64,000 nt of DNA from an uncultured Parvularculaceae bacterium (GCA_947259375.1 CAMYLZ010000025.1:62001-126000), one strand, 5' to 3'. Counted from the first letter of the stretch, positions 34,446 through 44,116 are shown. Notes: generated by a model not told the origin, from the sequence alone. Made by a program: numbers and translations.

Positions 34446-34578
34446 ACCGTCAAGCGCAAATTCCCTATTTTTGACCGGAAGCGCTCGACAAATTCGGGTA
34501 GGAGGAGAGCGCGCGGAATTTCCCGTGCGCCAATGTCTAAACATGCGAACCGGGTTCGCATCAAGAAGGAATATCATA

Positions 34579-35628
34579 ATGAGATCAGAGGTCCTTGATG
34601 TCGCAGGGTGGCGAAAAGTCGTGCATTTTGAAGACGCGGCGTCGGGCCTTAAAGCGCTTATCGCCATCCATGACGCCAGTCTTGGACCGGGCTGCGGCGG
34701 ATGCCGGATTTATCCTTATGCCAGCTTCGAAGACGGGCTGGAGGATGTGAAGAACCTGTCGCGGGGCATGACGTTCAAAAACGCCCTTGGCGGCATTCCG
34801 TTTGGCGGCGGCAAGGCTGTGATCTTCGCTGATCCGAAAACCGAAAAAACGCCGGAATTGCTGCGTGCTTTCGGGGCGGCCGTCGAAAGCCTCGATGGGT
34901 TGTATTACACGGCGGAGGATTCAGGGGTCACCGAAGCCGATCTCGAAATAGTACGGTCTGTCACGAAATATGTGGCGGGGATGGAAGACAAGGGTGTCGG
35001 CGGCAATCCTTCGCCTTTTACCGCGCGCGGCGTGTGGCGCGGCATGCAGGCGGCGGCGCGTCATAAACTCGGTGCGGCGTCGCTCAATGGGCTCAGCGTA
35101 TCGGTGCTCGGCGTCGGCGCTGTCGGCATGGAATTGGCCCGACTTATTCATCAAGAAGGCGGCAAGCTGGTGGTGGCTGATGTTAATGCAAACGCCGTGA
35201 ATGAGGCGGTTGAGCGGTTCGGCGCCGAAGCGGTCTCGCCGGAAGACGCCATTGACGCCGATGTCGACATTTTCGCGCCCTGTGCGCTCGGCGGTGCGAT
35301 CAACCCGGATTCCATTGGCCGGCTAAAGGCGAAAGTGGTGGCCGGCGCGGCGAACAACCAACTCAAAACGCTGGAGATGGACAAAGCATTGGCGGAGCGC
35401 GGCGTTCTTTATTGCCCGGACTACGTCATCAACGCCGCCGGCGTCATCAGCGTCGGGCTGGAAATACTCGGATCCTGGACGACCGACGAAATGAATGCGC
35501 GCATCGACAAAATTGGCGACACGTTGAGCGAAATTTTCAAGCGCGCCGAGGCGGAAAACGCGCCGATAGGCGCGGTTGCGGACAAGATGGCGCTGGAAGT
35601 AATCTCAAAGGCGAAAAAAGCCGCATGA
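34579..35628 (+). CDS. Leucine/phenylalanine-type amino-acid dehydrogenase
   Basis: NAD-dependent oxidative deaminase of the Glu/Leu/Phe/Val dehydrogenase family, 349 residues. The substrate and catalytic lysines are in MTFKNA (Lys67) and GGGKAVIF (Lys79). PFTARGVWRGM follows, the Rossmann motif is GVGAVGMELA, and a PCALGGAIN segment closes the active site. The length and motifs fit leucine dehydrogenase. An AAGAAGGA ribosome-binding site supports the ATG at 34579 over the earlier start at 34471. It is divergent from the Lrp regulator and overlaps the next gene by 4 bp. Confidence 0.9.
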   Translation: MRSEVLDVAGWRKVVHFEDAASGLKALIAIHDASLGPGCGGCRIYPYASFEDGLEDVKNLSRGMTFKNALGGIPFGGGKAVIFADPKTEKTPELLRAFGAAVESLDGLYYTAEDSGVTEADLEIVRSVTKYVAGMEDKGVGGNPSPFTARGVWRGMQAAARHKLGAASLNGLSVSVLGVGAVGMELARLIHQEGGKLVVADVNANAVNEAVERFGAEAVSPEDAIDADVDIFAPCALGGAINPDSIGRLKAKVVAGAANNQLKTLEMDKALAERGVLYCPDYVINAAGVISVGLEILGSWTTDEMNARIDKIGDTLSEIFKRAEAENAPIGAVADKMALEVISKAKKAA

Positions 35629-35933
35629 CTATTTTACGTGAGTGGCGTGGTCGCGCAGCGCCGGATAAAGCGCCAGCGGTGCTTGAGTTTTATCGGAAGA
35701 ATGTAAAACCGGTGATGCTGCAATCCGACGGTTGTCTCAATGCGTCTTTTTGCAGCCGGGAAGTGGGCTCGCTCGTCGAGTTTGTCTTGCTTGCCTTCTG
35801 GCGCGATGAAGAAGCGATGCAAGCCTATACGGGGCCGACGCCGGACCGCGCAGCCATGCTTGATGGCACGCAAACGATTTTTATCGACAGTGACACCTTC
35901 GTACGAATGTACGATATCGTTGACCAGTATTGA
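35625..35933 (+). CDS. Small dimeric alpha-beta barrel (ABM-like) protein
   Basis: A 102-residue protein starting MTILREWRGRA. The pattern is a strand, a helix (PAVLEFYRKNVKPVML), strands (CLNASFCSREVGSLVEFVLLAFWRD) and a final MYDIVDQY strand. This resembles the antibiotic-biosynthesis-monooxygenase/dimeric ferredoxin-like fold of small mono-oxygenases and stress proteins. It overlaps the dehydrogenase stop by 4 bp (ATGA), so it is co-transcribed and coupled. The function is unknown; a role in the same amino-acid degradation is possible. Confidence 0.6.
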   Translation: MTILREWRGRAAPDKAPAVLEFYRKNVKPVMLQSDGCLNASFCSREVGSLVEFVLLAFWRDEEAMQAYTGPTPDRAAMLDGTQTIFIDSDTFVRMYDIVDQY

Positions 35934-36011
35934 CCTGGAACGCTTGGTTGCGGTTGCAGGCAACCTCGCGCAGGTCCAGGTTTATAATCGGAATTTGAAG
36001 GAGACGCCCCT

Positions 36012-37199
36012 ATGGCCCAGCAAGATCCTATCGTTATTGCCGGTATGGCGAGAACGCCGATCGGTAATTTTCAAGGCGCATTTTCGACTGTCAAAGCGAC
36101 AGAGCTTGGCACGCGGGCGATTGAAGCGGCGCTGGAACGCGGCGGCGTCAAGGCTGACGATATCGACGAAGTGCTGATGGGTTGCGTCCTGCCGGCGGGT
36201 CTTGGTCAGGCGCCGGCGCGCCAGGCGGCGATTGGCGCTGGCGTTCCAAAATCGGCCGGCTGCGTCACCGTCAACAAGGTGTGCGGGTCTGGCATGAAAA
36301 CAGTGATGATGGCGCATGATGCGATCATTGCGGGCTCAGCCTCAGTTGTTGTCGCTGGCGGTATGGAATCGATGACGGGCGCGCCGCATTTGCTGCCGAC
36401 CGGTCGCACGGGCATCAAATTCGGCAATGGCCAGGTGTTCGACCACATGGCTTATGACGGTCTTGAAGATCCGTATACAAACCATGCCGCCATGGGCGTC
36501 TTTGCGGAAAAGTGCGCGCGAGAATGGCAATTTTCCCGCGAAGAGCAGGACGAATATTCAATGCGCTCGGTAACGCGCGCGCAAACCGCAATCAACGACG
36601 GGACTTTCAAGGACGAGATCATTTCCGTAGAAGTCAAAACCCGCAAAGGATCGGTCACGGTTGCGGACGATGAGAAGCCGGGCCTCGTTGACGCATCAAA
36701 AATTCCGTCGCTGCGTGCGGCGTTCGAAAAAGACGGCACGGTGACGGCCGGCTCGTCTTCGGCGATCTCGGACGGCGCGGCGGCGCTTGTCGTTATGCGC
36801 GCTTCCGAAGCGGAAAAACGCGGCGCCAAGCCGATTGCGAAAATCATCGGTCATGCGACACACAGCCAGGAACCGGAATGGTTCACCACGGCGCCGGTCG
36901 CGTCGATCAAGAAGCTGCTCGACAAAATCGGCTGGTCGTCCGGCGATGTCGATCTTTTCGAGGTAAATGAAGCTTTTGCAGTCGTGCCGATGGCGGTCAT
37001 GCGCGAGCATGATATTCCCGCGGAGAAGATGAACATCCATGGCGGCGGCATCGCGCTCGGCCACCCGATCGGGGCATCGGGCGCGCGCATCATCGTGACG
37101 CTGATCAACGCCTTGCAAAAAACCGGCGGCAAGAAAGGCGTCGCGTCGCTTTGCATTGGCGGCGGCGAAGCGACCAGCATCGCTGTAGAGCTTATTTAG
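36012..37199 (+). CDS. Acetyl-CoA acetyltransferase (thiolase)
   Basis: Type II thiolase, 395 residues, that reversibly condenses or cleaves acetoacetyl-CoA. Active-site Cys91 is in [12 protein letters not shown], the catalytic His is in [17 protein letters not shown], and the second Cys is in [14 protein letters not shown]. It lies 78 bp after the ABM-like gene and 22 bp before the glutaryl-CoA dehydrogenase. It could serve as the last step of lysine/tryptophan or branched-chain breakdown, or PHB synthesis. I leave the symbol blank because phaA and atoB types cannot be told apart by eye. Confidence 0.92.
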   Translation: MAQQDPIVIAGMARTPIGNFQGAFSTVKATELGTRAIEAALERGGVKADDIDEVLMGCVLPAGLGQAPARQAAIGAGVPKSAGCVTVNKVCGSGMKTVMMAHDAIIAGSASVVVAGGMESMTGAPHLLPTGRTGIKFGNGQVFDHMAYDGLEDPYTNHAAMGVFAEKCAREWQFSREEQDEYSMRSVTRAQTAINDGTFKDEIISVEVKTRKGSVTVADDEKPGLVDASKIPSLRAAFEKDGTVTAGSSSAISDGAAALVVMRASEAEKRGAKPIAKIIGHATHSQEPEWFTTAPVASIKKLLDKIGWSSGDVDLFEVNEAFAVVPMAVMREHDIPAEKMNIHGGGIALGHPIGASGARIIVTLINALQKTGGKKGVASLCIGGGEATSIAVELI

Positions 37200-37221
37200 C
37201 GACGAGATTGGAACTCCCCAG

Positions 37222-38400
37222 ATGACCTCCAAACAGACTTTCGACTGGCAAGACCCGCTGTTTCTTGACGGACAGCTTTCCGACGAGGAGCGGATGATCC
37301 GTGATGCGGCGCGCGGCTACGCTCAAGGCAAGTTGATGCCGCGGGTGATTTCCGCCAATCGCGAGGAGCGCTTCGATCGAGAGATCATGAACGAGCTCGG
37401 AGAACAGGGTCTGCTTGGCGCAACAATCGCCGAGGAATATGGCGGCGGCGGCGCTAGCCATGTGGCCTATGGGTTGATCGCGCGCGAGGTCGAACGGGTC
37501 GATTCCGGTTATCGCTCAGCCATGTCGGTGCAATCCTCGCTGGTCATGTATCCGATTGATGCCTTCGGGACCGAAGAGCAGAAAAAGAAGTACCTGCCGA
37601 AACTAGCGAGCGGCGAGTGGCTGGGGTGCTTTGGCCTTACCGAATCCGATGGCGGCTCCGATCCGGGCGCGATGCGCACCAAGGCCGAGAAAGTCGATGG
37701 CGGCTACAAGCTCAACGGTTCGAAGATGTGGATCACCAACTCGCCGATCGCCGACCTTGCGGTCGTATGGGCGAAACTTGACGGCGAAATTCGCGGTTTT
37801 ATCGTCGAGCGCGGAACGGAAGGCTTCTCGACGCCGAAGATTGAAGGAAAACTCTCCTTGCGCGCCTCTGTTACCGGCGAGATCGCGCTTGATGACGCGG
37901 TTGTCCCGGAAGAAAACCTGCTGCCGCATGTAAAAGGGCTTCGCGGCCCGTTCTCATGCCTTAACAAGGCGCGCTATGGCATCTCTTGGGGCGCGATGGG
38001 CGCGGCGGAATTCTGCTGGATGGCGGCGCGCGATTACGCCATGGACCGGGTTGTGTTCGGCAAGCCGATCGCCGGTACGCAGCTGGTCCAGAAAAAACTC
38101 GCGGATATGGCGACGGAAATCACGCTTGGTCTGCAAGGGGCGCTACAGCTCGGACGGCTGCTCGATTCAGGCGCCTTCCTGCCGGAGGCGATCTCCATGA
38201 TGAAGCGGAATAATTGCGGCAAGGCGCTGGAAATCGCGCGCGTCGCCCGCGACATCCATGGCGGGAATGGCATTTCAGACGAATATCATGTGCTGCGCCA
38301 CGCCATGAATCTGGAAACGGTCAATACGTATGAAGGCACGCATGACATCCATGCGCTGATCCTCGGCCGCGCGATGACGGGCCTTCAGGCGTTTCAATAA
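37222..38400 (+). CDS. gcdH: Glutaryl-CoA dehydrogenase
   Basis: FAD-dependent acyl-CoA dehydrogenase, 392 residues, that oxidises and decarboxylates glutaryl-CoA to crotonyl-CoA in lysine and tryptophan breakdown. Arg98 in [14 protein letters not shown] is the residue that pairs with the distal carboxylate, specific to Gcd[15 protein letters not shown] and [12 protein letters not shown] form the flavin/substrate region, [12 protein letters not shown] is GcdH-like, and the catalytic Glu is at about 371 in [16 protein letters not shown]. It is transcribed with the preceding thiolase. The 38401-38655 gap downstream holds nothing I can identify. Confidence 0.9.
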   Translation: MTSKQTFDWQDPLFLDGQLSDEERMIRDAARGYAQGKLMPRVISANREERFDREIMNELGEQGLLGATIAEEYGGGGASHVAYGLIAREVERVDSGYRSAMSVQSSLVMYPIDAFGTEEQKKKYLPKLASGEWLGCFGLTESDGGSDPGAMRTKAEKVDGGYKLNGSKMWITNSPIADLAVVWAKLDGEIRGFIVERGTEGFSTPKIEGKLSLRASVTGEIALDDAVVPEENLLPHVKGLRGPFSCLNKARYGISWGAMGAAEFCWMAARDYAMDRVVFGKPIAGTQLVQKKLADMATEITLGLQGALQLGRLLDSGAFLPEAISMMKRNNCGKALEIARVARDIHGGNGISDEYHVLRHAMNLETVNTYEGTHDIHALILGRAMTGLQAFQ

Positions 38401-38655
38401 ATTCGCGTTCAGAAATTGGGCCTCTCAGAATCAGAAGCGCCGGCCGCTCGAACTGATGTCGTGCGTGCCGGCGCCGCGCTGTCTCCTAAAGGCGTTTCCT
38501 CCGCCAGGCATTTCCTCCCGGGACAGCGCAAACGAAGTTGGGCAAGCCCACCTTGCGTTTCCCTCTCGTCCCCGCGCGGAAGCTAACATGCAGTGGTTGC
38601 CAGGTCATGCTGCGATTGCGAAGGGAGGCGCGACTTTCCTACAACAGCGGCCGAT

Positions 38656-39714
38656 TTAGGTGTCGCTGACGCGCGCCTGCAGGGCGCGTGACGACGTCGT
38701 GTGCTGAAACTTCAGTTTCTTGCCGGGAAAGACGTAGTGAAAAGCGCCATGCGCCATCAGCGCGGATTCATGAAAGCCGGAAAGGATGAGTTTCAGCTTA
38801 CCGGGATAGGACGCCATGTCGCCGATACAGAAGATGCCGGGAACAGAGGTCTCGAATTTTTCTGTATCAACCGCGATCCGGTTTTCGGTGAAATCGACGC
38901 CAAATTCGGCGATGGGGCCGAGTTTCATTGTTAGCCCGTAAAAGGCGAGGAGCGTATCGCAGGGGATCTCGACGGCGCCGTCCGCATCGGTCTCGATGGC
39001 GACGGAAACTAGCTCGCCGTTTTCGCCATTAAGGCCCGTGATCTGCGCGACGCGAAATTCGATGCGACCGGTTTCGGCCAGCGCTTTCATCTTGTCGACG
39101 CTGTCCGGCGCTGCGCGAAAATCCGGACGTCGGTGGATCAGCGTGATTTTTTCCGCGATGGGTTCCAGATTGAGAGTCCAGTCGAGCGCTGAATCACCGC
39201 CGCCGGCGATGACGAGATTTTTGCCAGCGAAAGCGTCGCGCTGGCGCACGGCGTAAAAGACGGACCGGCCTTCATATTCATCGACGCCGGGAATTGGCGG
39301 TTTTTTGGGCTGGAACGAGCCGCCCCCGGCGGCGATGCAGATTACCGGGGCGACAATTGTCGTGCCGAGATCGGTCATGATCCGCCATTTGCCGTCCGCC
39401 GTTTTGTCGAGTGTCACCGCCATTTCGTTCAGGTGAAAAACCGCGCCGAAGGGCTCGATCTGGTTGAGCAACTGGCGGGTCAAATCCTCGCCGGTGATGG
39501 TCTTGATGGCCGGAATGTCGAGGATTGGTTTTTCCGGATAAAGCTCCGCGCATTGCCCGCCAGGCTTGTCGAGAATGTCGATGACATGGGCGCGAATGTT
39601 GAGGAGCCCAAGTTCAAATACGGCGAAGAGACCGCAAGGGCCGGCGCCGATAATGATGACGTCGGTTTCATGCGCCTCGCCTGGGCTGGCGCTGTTCACG
39701 AGCCTTGCGGCCAT
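38656..39714 (-). CDS. Ferredoxin-NADP reductase, thioredoxin-reductase type
   Basis: Two-dinucleotide-domain flavoprotein, 352 residues, resembling type 2 ferredoxin/flavodoxin-NADP reductases (YumC-like). The FAD motif is IIGAGPCGLFAVFEL near residue 22, then GGQCAELYPEKPI. The NADP motif is VIAGGGDSALDW, with IHRRPDFRA beside it. FAD closure is in GIFCIGDMASYPGKLKLI. The thioredoxin-reductase CxxC is missing in the NADP domain, which rules out thioredoxin reductase. It is monocistronic on the minus strand. Confidence 0.85.
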   Translation of the reverse strand: MAARLVNSASPGEAHETDVIIIGAGPCGLFAVFELGLLNIRAHVIDILDKPGGQCAELYPEKPILDIPAIKTITGEDLTRQLLNQIEPFGAVFHLNEMAVTLDKTADGKWRIMTDLGTTIVAPVICIAAGGGSFQPKKPPIPGVDEYEGRSVFYAVRQRDAFAGKNLVIAGGGDSALDWTLNLEPIAEKITLIHRRPDFRAAPDSVDKMKALAETGRIEFRVAQITGLNGENGELVSVAIETDADGAVEIPCDTLLAFYGLTMKLGPIAEFGVDFTENRIAVDTEKFETSVPGIFCIGDMASYPGKLKLILSGFHESALMAHGAFHYVFPGKKLKFQHTTSSRALQARVSDT

Positions 39715-39856
39715 AAGGGCGTCTCCTCCCGCGATTGCCGGAAAGGCTAGCCGAGTTTGCGCTGATCTGGAAAGCCCGAAGCTAGGGCCGCGCGCCTTGA
39801 CGCTGGCAGCCAGCTTTCGTCAACTGATCGGCGAAGGCGGCGGGAGATGGCGTTTC

Positions 39857-40108
39857 ATGCGGACGGTCAGGCGGTTCTTGTCGGTGCTCTTTGGTGTTTT
39901 CGGCGTGATTGCGCTTGCGGCAAGTGCGGCTGCGTCGAATGCGATCAGTGATATGGTTACCGCCAGGCATGAGGCTGAGTGGCTGTTTGAGATGTTTTTG
40001 GATCTTCCGGCGCTCGCTGCGTTTGCGGAGCAAAGCGTCGCGATCGTGTTTCTGGTCGGCGTGCTCGCGTTTATCCTTGCCTGGTGGGCATGGCCGCGCA
40101 GGCGGTAA
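39857..40108 (+). CDS. Small two-helix membrane protein, hypothetical
   Basis: An 83-residue ORF starting at the ATG at 39857, about 10 nt after GGGAG. There are two hydrophobic stretches, roughly residues 5-27 (FLSVLFGVFGVIALAASAA) and 55-77 (SVAIVFLVGVLAFILAWWAW), and a basic end (PRRR). No family is recognised. A much longer frame reading back to 39566 covers the ferredoxin reductase gene antisense and is not credible. The gene is supported only by its hydrophobic pattern and ribosome-binding site. Confidence 0.4.
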   Translation: MRTVRRFLSVLFGVFGVIALAASAAASNAISDMVTARHEAEWLFEMFLDLPALAAFAEQSVAIVFLVGVLAFILAWWAWPRRR

Positions 40109-40123
40109 AAATGGTGAAACGGC

Positions 40124-40645
40124 TTATCCGGTGACGCCGCCGCTTTGTTCCTTGCTGAAACGCGCAAGAGCCGAAACGCCAGATAGGCTGTTCGCGGATG
40201 AAACAAGAACAAAAAACCTGGCGACGCCGCCAATGATGATGCCGATAAAGGCGTTCGGCGCATTCCCGATTGTCGCCGAAGCACTGAGCGCGAAGGCGCC
40301 GGCGTCGAGAATCGCGAACATCACAAGAGCGATTGCGGCAAGCCGGGAGTTGTTCGATGAAATCTGTAACGCCACGAAAACAAGAACAGCGATAATCATC
40401 AGGTTAATGGCGGCGTCGACGAAATGAGCGACGCGCATATCGGCGGCGAGGCGCGCATCGTCAATATTCACACCAAGGGCGTTCACGATGGATGCAAGCG
40501 CCGCAATGATTGCGAAGACGCATAACAGCGAAATGGCAATCGCTGCGCGGTCGCGGCTGGCGATGGCGTCGTCGACCGATTCGATCATGATAAAGAGCGA
40601 GGTTCGTGTCGGGGCGCTCGCTCTTTCTCCGGTGTTCTCTCCCAT
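40124..40645 (-). CDS. Hypothetical four-helix membrane protein
   Basis: A 173-residue protein with four hydrophobic segments (approximately residues 35-60, 75-95, 102-122 and 127-150) and a hydrophilic N-terminus. No motifs point to a family. It is convergent with the small ORF at 39857 and lies 44 bp downstream of the quinone oxidoreductase gene on the same strand, so it may be co-transcribed with it. It may start at an internal Met (MIESVDDAIA, 40588). Confidence 0.55.
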   Translation of the reverse strand: MGENTGERASAPTRTSLFIMIESVDDAIASRDRAAIAISLLCVFAIIAALASIVNALGVNIDDARLAADMRVAHFVDAAINLMIIAVLVFVALQISSNNSRLAAIALVMFAILDAGAFALSASATIGNAPNAFIGIIIGGVARFFVLVSSANSLSGVSALARFSKEQSGGVTG

Positions 40646-40689
40646 AAGCCGGTTCTTATAAAGTAGTTCGGAAAAAATAAAAGAAAAGA

Positions 40690-41685
40690 TTAGTCGAGAG
40701 ACAATATAATCTTGCCAGTCGCTTTTCGGCTTTGAAGCATTTCCAAAGCGTCAGCGGCTCTTTCCAGTGGAAATCGCGCCGTAACGCGCGGCTTTATCTT
40801 TCCTTCTGCATAAAAGCGGAACAGCTCCGCAACATATTCGGCGTTTTTGTCAGGCTCGCGCATGGTGAAGGCGCCCCAAAACACGCCGACGATCTGGCAA
40901 GATTTGAGCAAGGTCAGGTTAAGCGGAATTTTCGGAATGCCGGCGGGGAAGCCGACCACGAGGAAGCGGCCTTCCCAGGCGAGCGCGCGCAAGGCCGGCT
41001 CTGCGTAATCGCCGCCGACGGCGTCATAAACGACATCCGCGCCTTCGCCGCCGCAAAGTCTTTTGATTTCGGCGGATAATGTCTTTTGCCCGTCGCGATC
41101 AAGTTCGCGCGGATAGATGAGCGTCTCATCGGCGCCGAGTTCTCTGCAAAACGCTGCTTTTTCCGGCGATGAAACACCGGCGACGACCTTCGCGCCGAAC
41201 GCCTTGCCCAGTTCGATCGCCGCAGCGCCGACGCCGCCAGCCGCGCCGAGAATGAACAGGGATTGGCCCGGCTGGATTTTCGCGCGGTCCTTCAACGCAT
41301 AATGCGATGTTCCGTAAGTGAGCATGAAGGCGGCCGCCTCGTCGAAGGGCATCGCGTCCGGGATTTTGTTAACCCGCGCTGAATCGGCGATGAAATGCGT
41401 GGCGTAGCCGCCATTGACGGCGCCGGCGAGAACCCGGTCGCCGATGCTGAGTCCGGTCACGCCGTCGCCGACCGCATTAATAACCCCGGCGACTTCGCCG
41501 CCCGGCGCAAAAGGGCGCGGCGGTTTGAATTGATAAACATCGCGAATGATGAGCGTGTCGGGAAAATTGACGCCTGCGGCCTTGACCGCGATGCGCACCT
41601 GGCCCGGACCCGGGGGCGGCGTTTCAAGCTCGGTCATTTTCAGAGTTTGCGGGCCGCCGGGCTCATGGCTCATCATCGCCTTCAT
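40690..41685 (-). CDS. Quinone oxidoreductase-like zinc-independent MDR protein
   Basis: NADPH:quinone reductase/acryloyl-CoA reductase-like MDR protein, 331 residues. It begins MKAMMSHEPGG and shows PPGPGQVRIAVKAAGVNFPD, the domain interface GGEVAGVINAVGDGV, and the NADPH-binding ILGAAGGVGAAAIEL. It lacks the structural-zinc cysteines of alcohol dehydrogenases. The ATG at 41685, with GAGGAT upstream, is preferred over the 22-residue longer start. It is divergent from a lipoprotein gene at 41795. The substrate is unknown. Confidence 0.88.
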   Translation of the reverse strand: MKAMMSHEPGGPQTLKMTELETPPPGPGQVRIAVKAAGVNFPDTLIIRDVYQFKPPRPFAPGGEVAGVINAVGDGVTGLSIGDRVLAGAVNGGYATHFIADSARVNKIPDAMPFDEAAAFMLTYGTSHYALKDRAKIQPGQSLFILGAAGGVGAAAIELGKAFGAKVVAGVSSPEKAAFCRELGADETLIYPRELDRDGQKTLSAEIKRLCGGEGADVVYDAVGGDYAEPALRALAWEGRFLVVGFPAGIPKIPLNLTLLKSCQIVGVFWGAFTMREPDKNAEYVAELFRFYAEGKIKPRVTARFPLERAADALEMLQSRKATGKIILSLD

Positions 41686-41794
41686 AGAAATATCCTCATG
41701 TCGATCATTCTTGCGCTGTGGCGACATCTTACGCATTCTCTTCCGGCGCATAAACGATCAATCACAGACAACGCGCGGAGGGAGCCAGTTACGC

Positions 41795-42121
41795 ATGCAC
41801 CGTATGATTCCGGCGGCGGGGGCCGCTTTGTTGCTTGGGACGCTATTGTTGGTAGGCTGCGCGACGGCAGCGCGCTACACCTTGCAGGACCGGTTTCGCG
41901 CCATCGGCATCCCCGCAGACACCGCAGATTGCATGGTTGGCGAACTCGATGAGCGCCTGTCCGACGACGATCTTGCCGACCTTGCGCGGTTTACGCTGAC
42001 CTTGGCGCGTGCCGACACGACGCTTGCGGCGATCCGTTCCTTGCGGACCATCGATAATCCGCGCGCAGTGACGGCTGTCGGCGGAGCGGGGCTCGCTTGC
42101 GTGACGGGGCTTCGCCTGTGA
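41795..42121 (+). CDS. Small lipoprotein, hypothetical
   Basis: A 108-residue protein with a signal peptide and lipobox (LLVGCATA, Cys near residue 22). The mature part is mostly helical, containing MVGELDERLSDDDLADLARF, a segment also found in small periplasmic lipoproteins of alphaproteobacteria. The ribosome-binding site is GGAGGGAG. Its stop overlaps the next gene's GTG by 4 bp, giving a small operon with the MFS transporter. The function is unknown. Confidence 0.7.
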   Translation: MHRMIPAAGAALLLGTLLLVGCATAARYTLQDRFRAIGIPADTADCMVGELDERLSDDDLADLARFTLTLARADTTLAAIRSLRTIDNPRAVTAVGGAGLACVTGLRL

Positions 42122-43566
42122 GCGATGCGAGTGCGCCCGCCGAGCGGACCTCGCCGGGCGCGGCGAGCGGCGTTTACAGGACTTATGTCCTGCTGCTGCT
42201 GACTTGTGTCTATACGTTCAATTTCATTGACCGGCAGATTATCGGAATCTTGTCGCCGGCGATTAAAAATGAACTTGGCCTCGCCGACTGGCAGCTCGGC
42301 GTTCTGAAAGGTTTTGCGTTCGCTGTACTTTATACGACGCTCGGGATTCCGATCGCCAGGCTCGCCGACCGCGCCAATCGGGTCACGATTATTTCCGTCG
42401 CGCTGGCGTTATGGTCAGGCTTTACGGCGCTGTCAGGCGCCTGCCAGAATTTTGTGCAATTGGCGTTGGCGCGCGTTGGCGTCGGCATCGGCGAGGCTGG
42501 CGGATCGCCGCCCGCGCATTCGCTGATTTCCGATTACTTCCCGAAAGAAAAGCGTGCGGGGGCTCTTGCGGTCTACGCTATGGGCATTCCGATTGGCGTC
42601 GCCTTCGCTTATCTCGCCGGCGGATGGATCACGCAGACTTTCTCTTGGCGGGTGGCGTTTTTGGTGGTCGGCCTGCCGGGCGTTTTGGTGGCGCTGCTGT
42701 TGCGTTTGACGGTGCGCGAGCCTGCGCGCGGTTCTACGGAACAAGGCGTCGCCGATACGTTTAGCGGGCTGCGGGTCGAAACGCCGGAAGGGTCCGTCGA
42801 GCACGGCCTGAGGCTGCTTTGCAGCGTGTTTCCCAAAGCAATGCGCGATAGTGCGTTCAGCGAGGCGGCGACCATCTGGCGGGCGGCGAAACACCTGATG
42901 TCGATCCCGACCTATCGCGCTGTCGTTTTCGGCGCCACGGCGATTTCGTTTTCGACCTACGCCAACGGCACATGGATTGTTGATTTCTATGCCCGCAGCC
43001 ATGCGGATTTCAATTTGCTGACCGTTCTATTCGCGCTTGGATTGATCTCCGGGACAGCCTATGCGCTCGGCACGTTTCTTGGCGGGCATATGGTGGACCG
43101 CTTCGCCAGCAAGAACAAACGCATGTATGGCTATGTGCCGGCGATCGCGCTTCTGGCGAACGCGCCGCTTTTCCTGATCGTGCTGTGGCACCCAAGCCCG
43201 ATTGTGTCGCTGATCTTTCAGATCCCTGTGCAACTGGCGATCGGGTTTTATCTCGGCCCGTCTTTCGCCCTGGCGCAGACACTTGCGCCGCTTTCCGTAC
43301 GCGCTTTATCGACAGCGGTTTTTTTCTTCATTCTCAACATGATCGCGCTCGGCTTTGGGCCGACCGTTGCGGGCGTATTATCCAGTATGCTGACGAGTGT
43401 CTTCACCGAAGAACTCGCGCTGCGCTGGTCATTGACGATCGTCTCGCTTTCCGGATTGCTCGGGGCCTGGTATTTTTATCAGGTCGGTCGGCGCATTCCG
43501 GCGGATTGGGCGAACGCAACCGGGGAGACAATTGATGGCGCTGACACGCAAAACCTCAAAACATAA
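42118..43566 (+). CDS. MFS transporter
   Basis: Major facilitator superfamily protein, 482 residues from the GTG at 42118, with about 12 membrane segments and a cytoplasmic loop of about 60 residues in the middle. The family's loop-2/3 motif is in GIPIARLADRANR, and ALARVGVGIGEAGGSPPAHS follows, typical of the spinster-like/sugar-phosphate-permease-like group. The substrate cannot be inferred. The start overlaps the lipoprotein stop (GTGA). A GTG at 42097 would add seven residues. The 3' end overlaps the next gene by 32 bp. Confidence 0.88.
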   Translation: MSDASAPAERTSPGAASGVYRTYVLLLLTCVYTFNFIDRQIIGILSPAIKNELGLADWQLGVLKGFAFAVLYTTLGIPIARLADRANRVTIISVALALWSGFTALSGACQNFVQLALARVGVGIGEAGGSPPAHSLISDYFPKEKRAGALAVYAMGIPIGVAFAYLAGGWITQTFSWRVAFLVVGLPGVLVALLLRLTVREPARGSTEQGVADTFSGLRVETPEGSVEHGLRLLCSVFPKAMRDSAFSEAATIWRAAKHLMSIPTYRAVVFGATAISFSTYANGTWIVDFYARSHADFNLLTVLFALGLISGTAYALGTFLGGHMVDRFASKNKRMYGYVPAIALLANAPLFLIVLWHPSPIVSLIFQIPVQLAIGFYLGPSFALAQTLAPLSVRALSTAVFFFILNMIALGFGPTVAGVLSSMLTSVFTEELALRWSLTIVSLSGLLGAWYFYQVGRRIPADWANATGETIDGADTQNLKT

Positions 43567-44047
43567 GGCTGGGACGGCAAAGGCCGCCAGGAAATCGACG
43601 ACGCAGAAAGCGACGAAAAAACCGTCGAAATCAGCGGGCCCCAAGACGACGCTGACCGGTTCGAGCGTTACCGCATTCATCAACACCGTTGAAAATGAGA
43701 CGCGGCGGCGCGATGCAAAAACGCTGGTGGCGCTGATGAAAAAGGCGACGGGCGAAAAGCCGAAGATGTGGGGCCCGTCGATTATCGGCTTCGGCGAGTA
43801 TCATTATAAATATGCGACCGGGCGCGAGGGCGACATGTGCGCGGTGGGGTTCAGTCCGCGCAAGGCGAATACCGTGCTTTATGTGCTGGGCGCGCTGGGC
43901 GGGGACGAACCGCTGCTGAAGAAACTCGGTCCTTACAAGAACGGCAAGAGCTGTCTTTACGTGAATAATCTCGACAATGTCGATATTGGCGTGCTCGAGG
44001 AAATAGTGGCTAAGTCCTACAAGGCGACGAAACGGAAATGGGGCTAG
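43535..44047 (+). CDS. DUF1801-type protein with a Lys/Ala-rich N-terminus
   Basis: A 170-residue protein. Residues 1-40 form a basic, low-complexity tail rich in Lys, Ala and Thr, and the rest matches the DUF1801 (YdhG-like) fold, with VTAFINTVENETRRRDAKTL, GPSIIGFGEYHYKYATGREGD and a C-terminal LEEIVAKSYK helix. The basic tail suggests nucleic-acid or acidic-surface binding. It starts inside the MFS gene (32-bp overlap) with GGGGAGACA upstream. An earlier TTG would add one residue. The function of the family is unknown to me. Confidence 0.7.
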   Translation: MALTRKTSKHKAGTAKAARKSTTQKATKKPSKSAGPKTTLTGSSVTAFINTVENETRRRDAKTLVALMKKATGEKPKMWGPSIIGFGEYHYKYATGREGDMCAVGFSPRKANTVLYVLGALGGDEPLLKKLGPYKNGKSCLYVNNLDNVDIGVLEEIVAKSYKATKRKWG

Positions 44048-44071
44048 GATTTTCTCCGCCGCTCGGAAGAA

Positions 44072-44095
44072 AAAGGCCGGCGTCAGCCGGCCTTT
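44072..44095. terminator. Bidirectional intrinsic terminator
   Basis: AAAGGCCGGC-GTCA-GCCGGCCTTT is a perfect 10-bp hairpin with A-runs on one side and T-runs on the other. It separates the convergent DUF1801 (stop 44047) and methyltransferase (stop 44117) genes and can end both transcripts. Confidence 0.85.
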
Positions 44096-44116
44096 GTGCG
44101 TAGGGTTCAGGCGAAC

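Noticed and set aside
34471-34499. Promoter for the leucine-type dehydrogenase at TTGACC (34471)
   Set aside because: The -10 at the proper spacing reads TCGGGT, which is too far from consensus.
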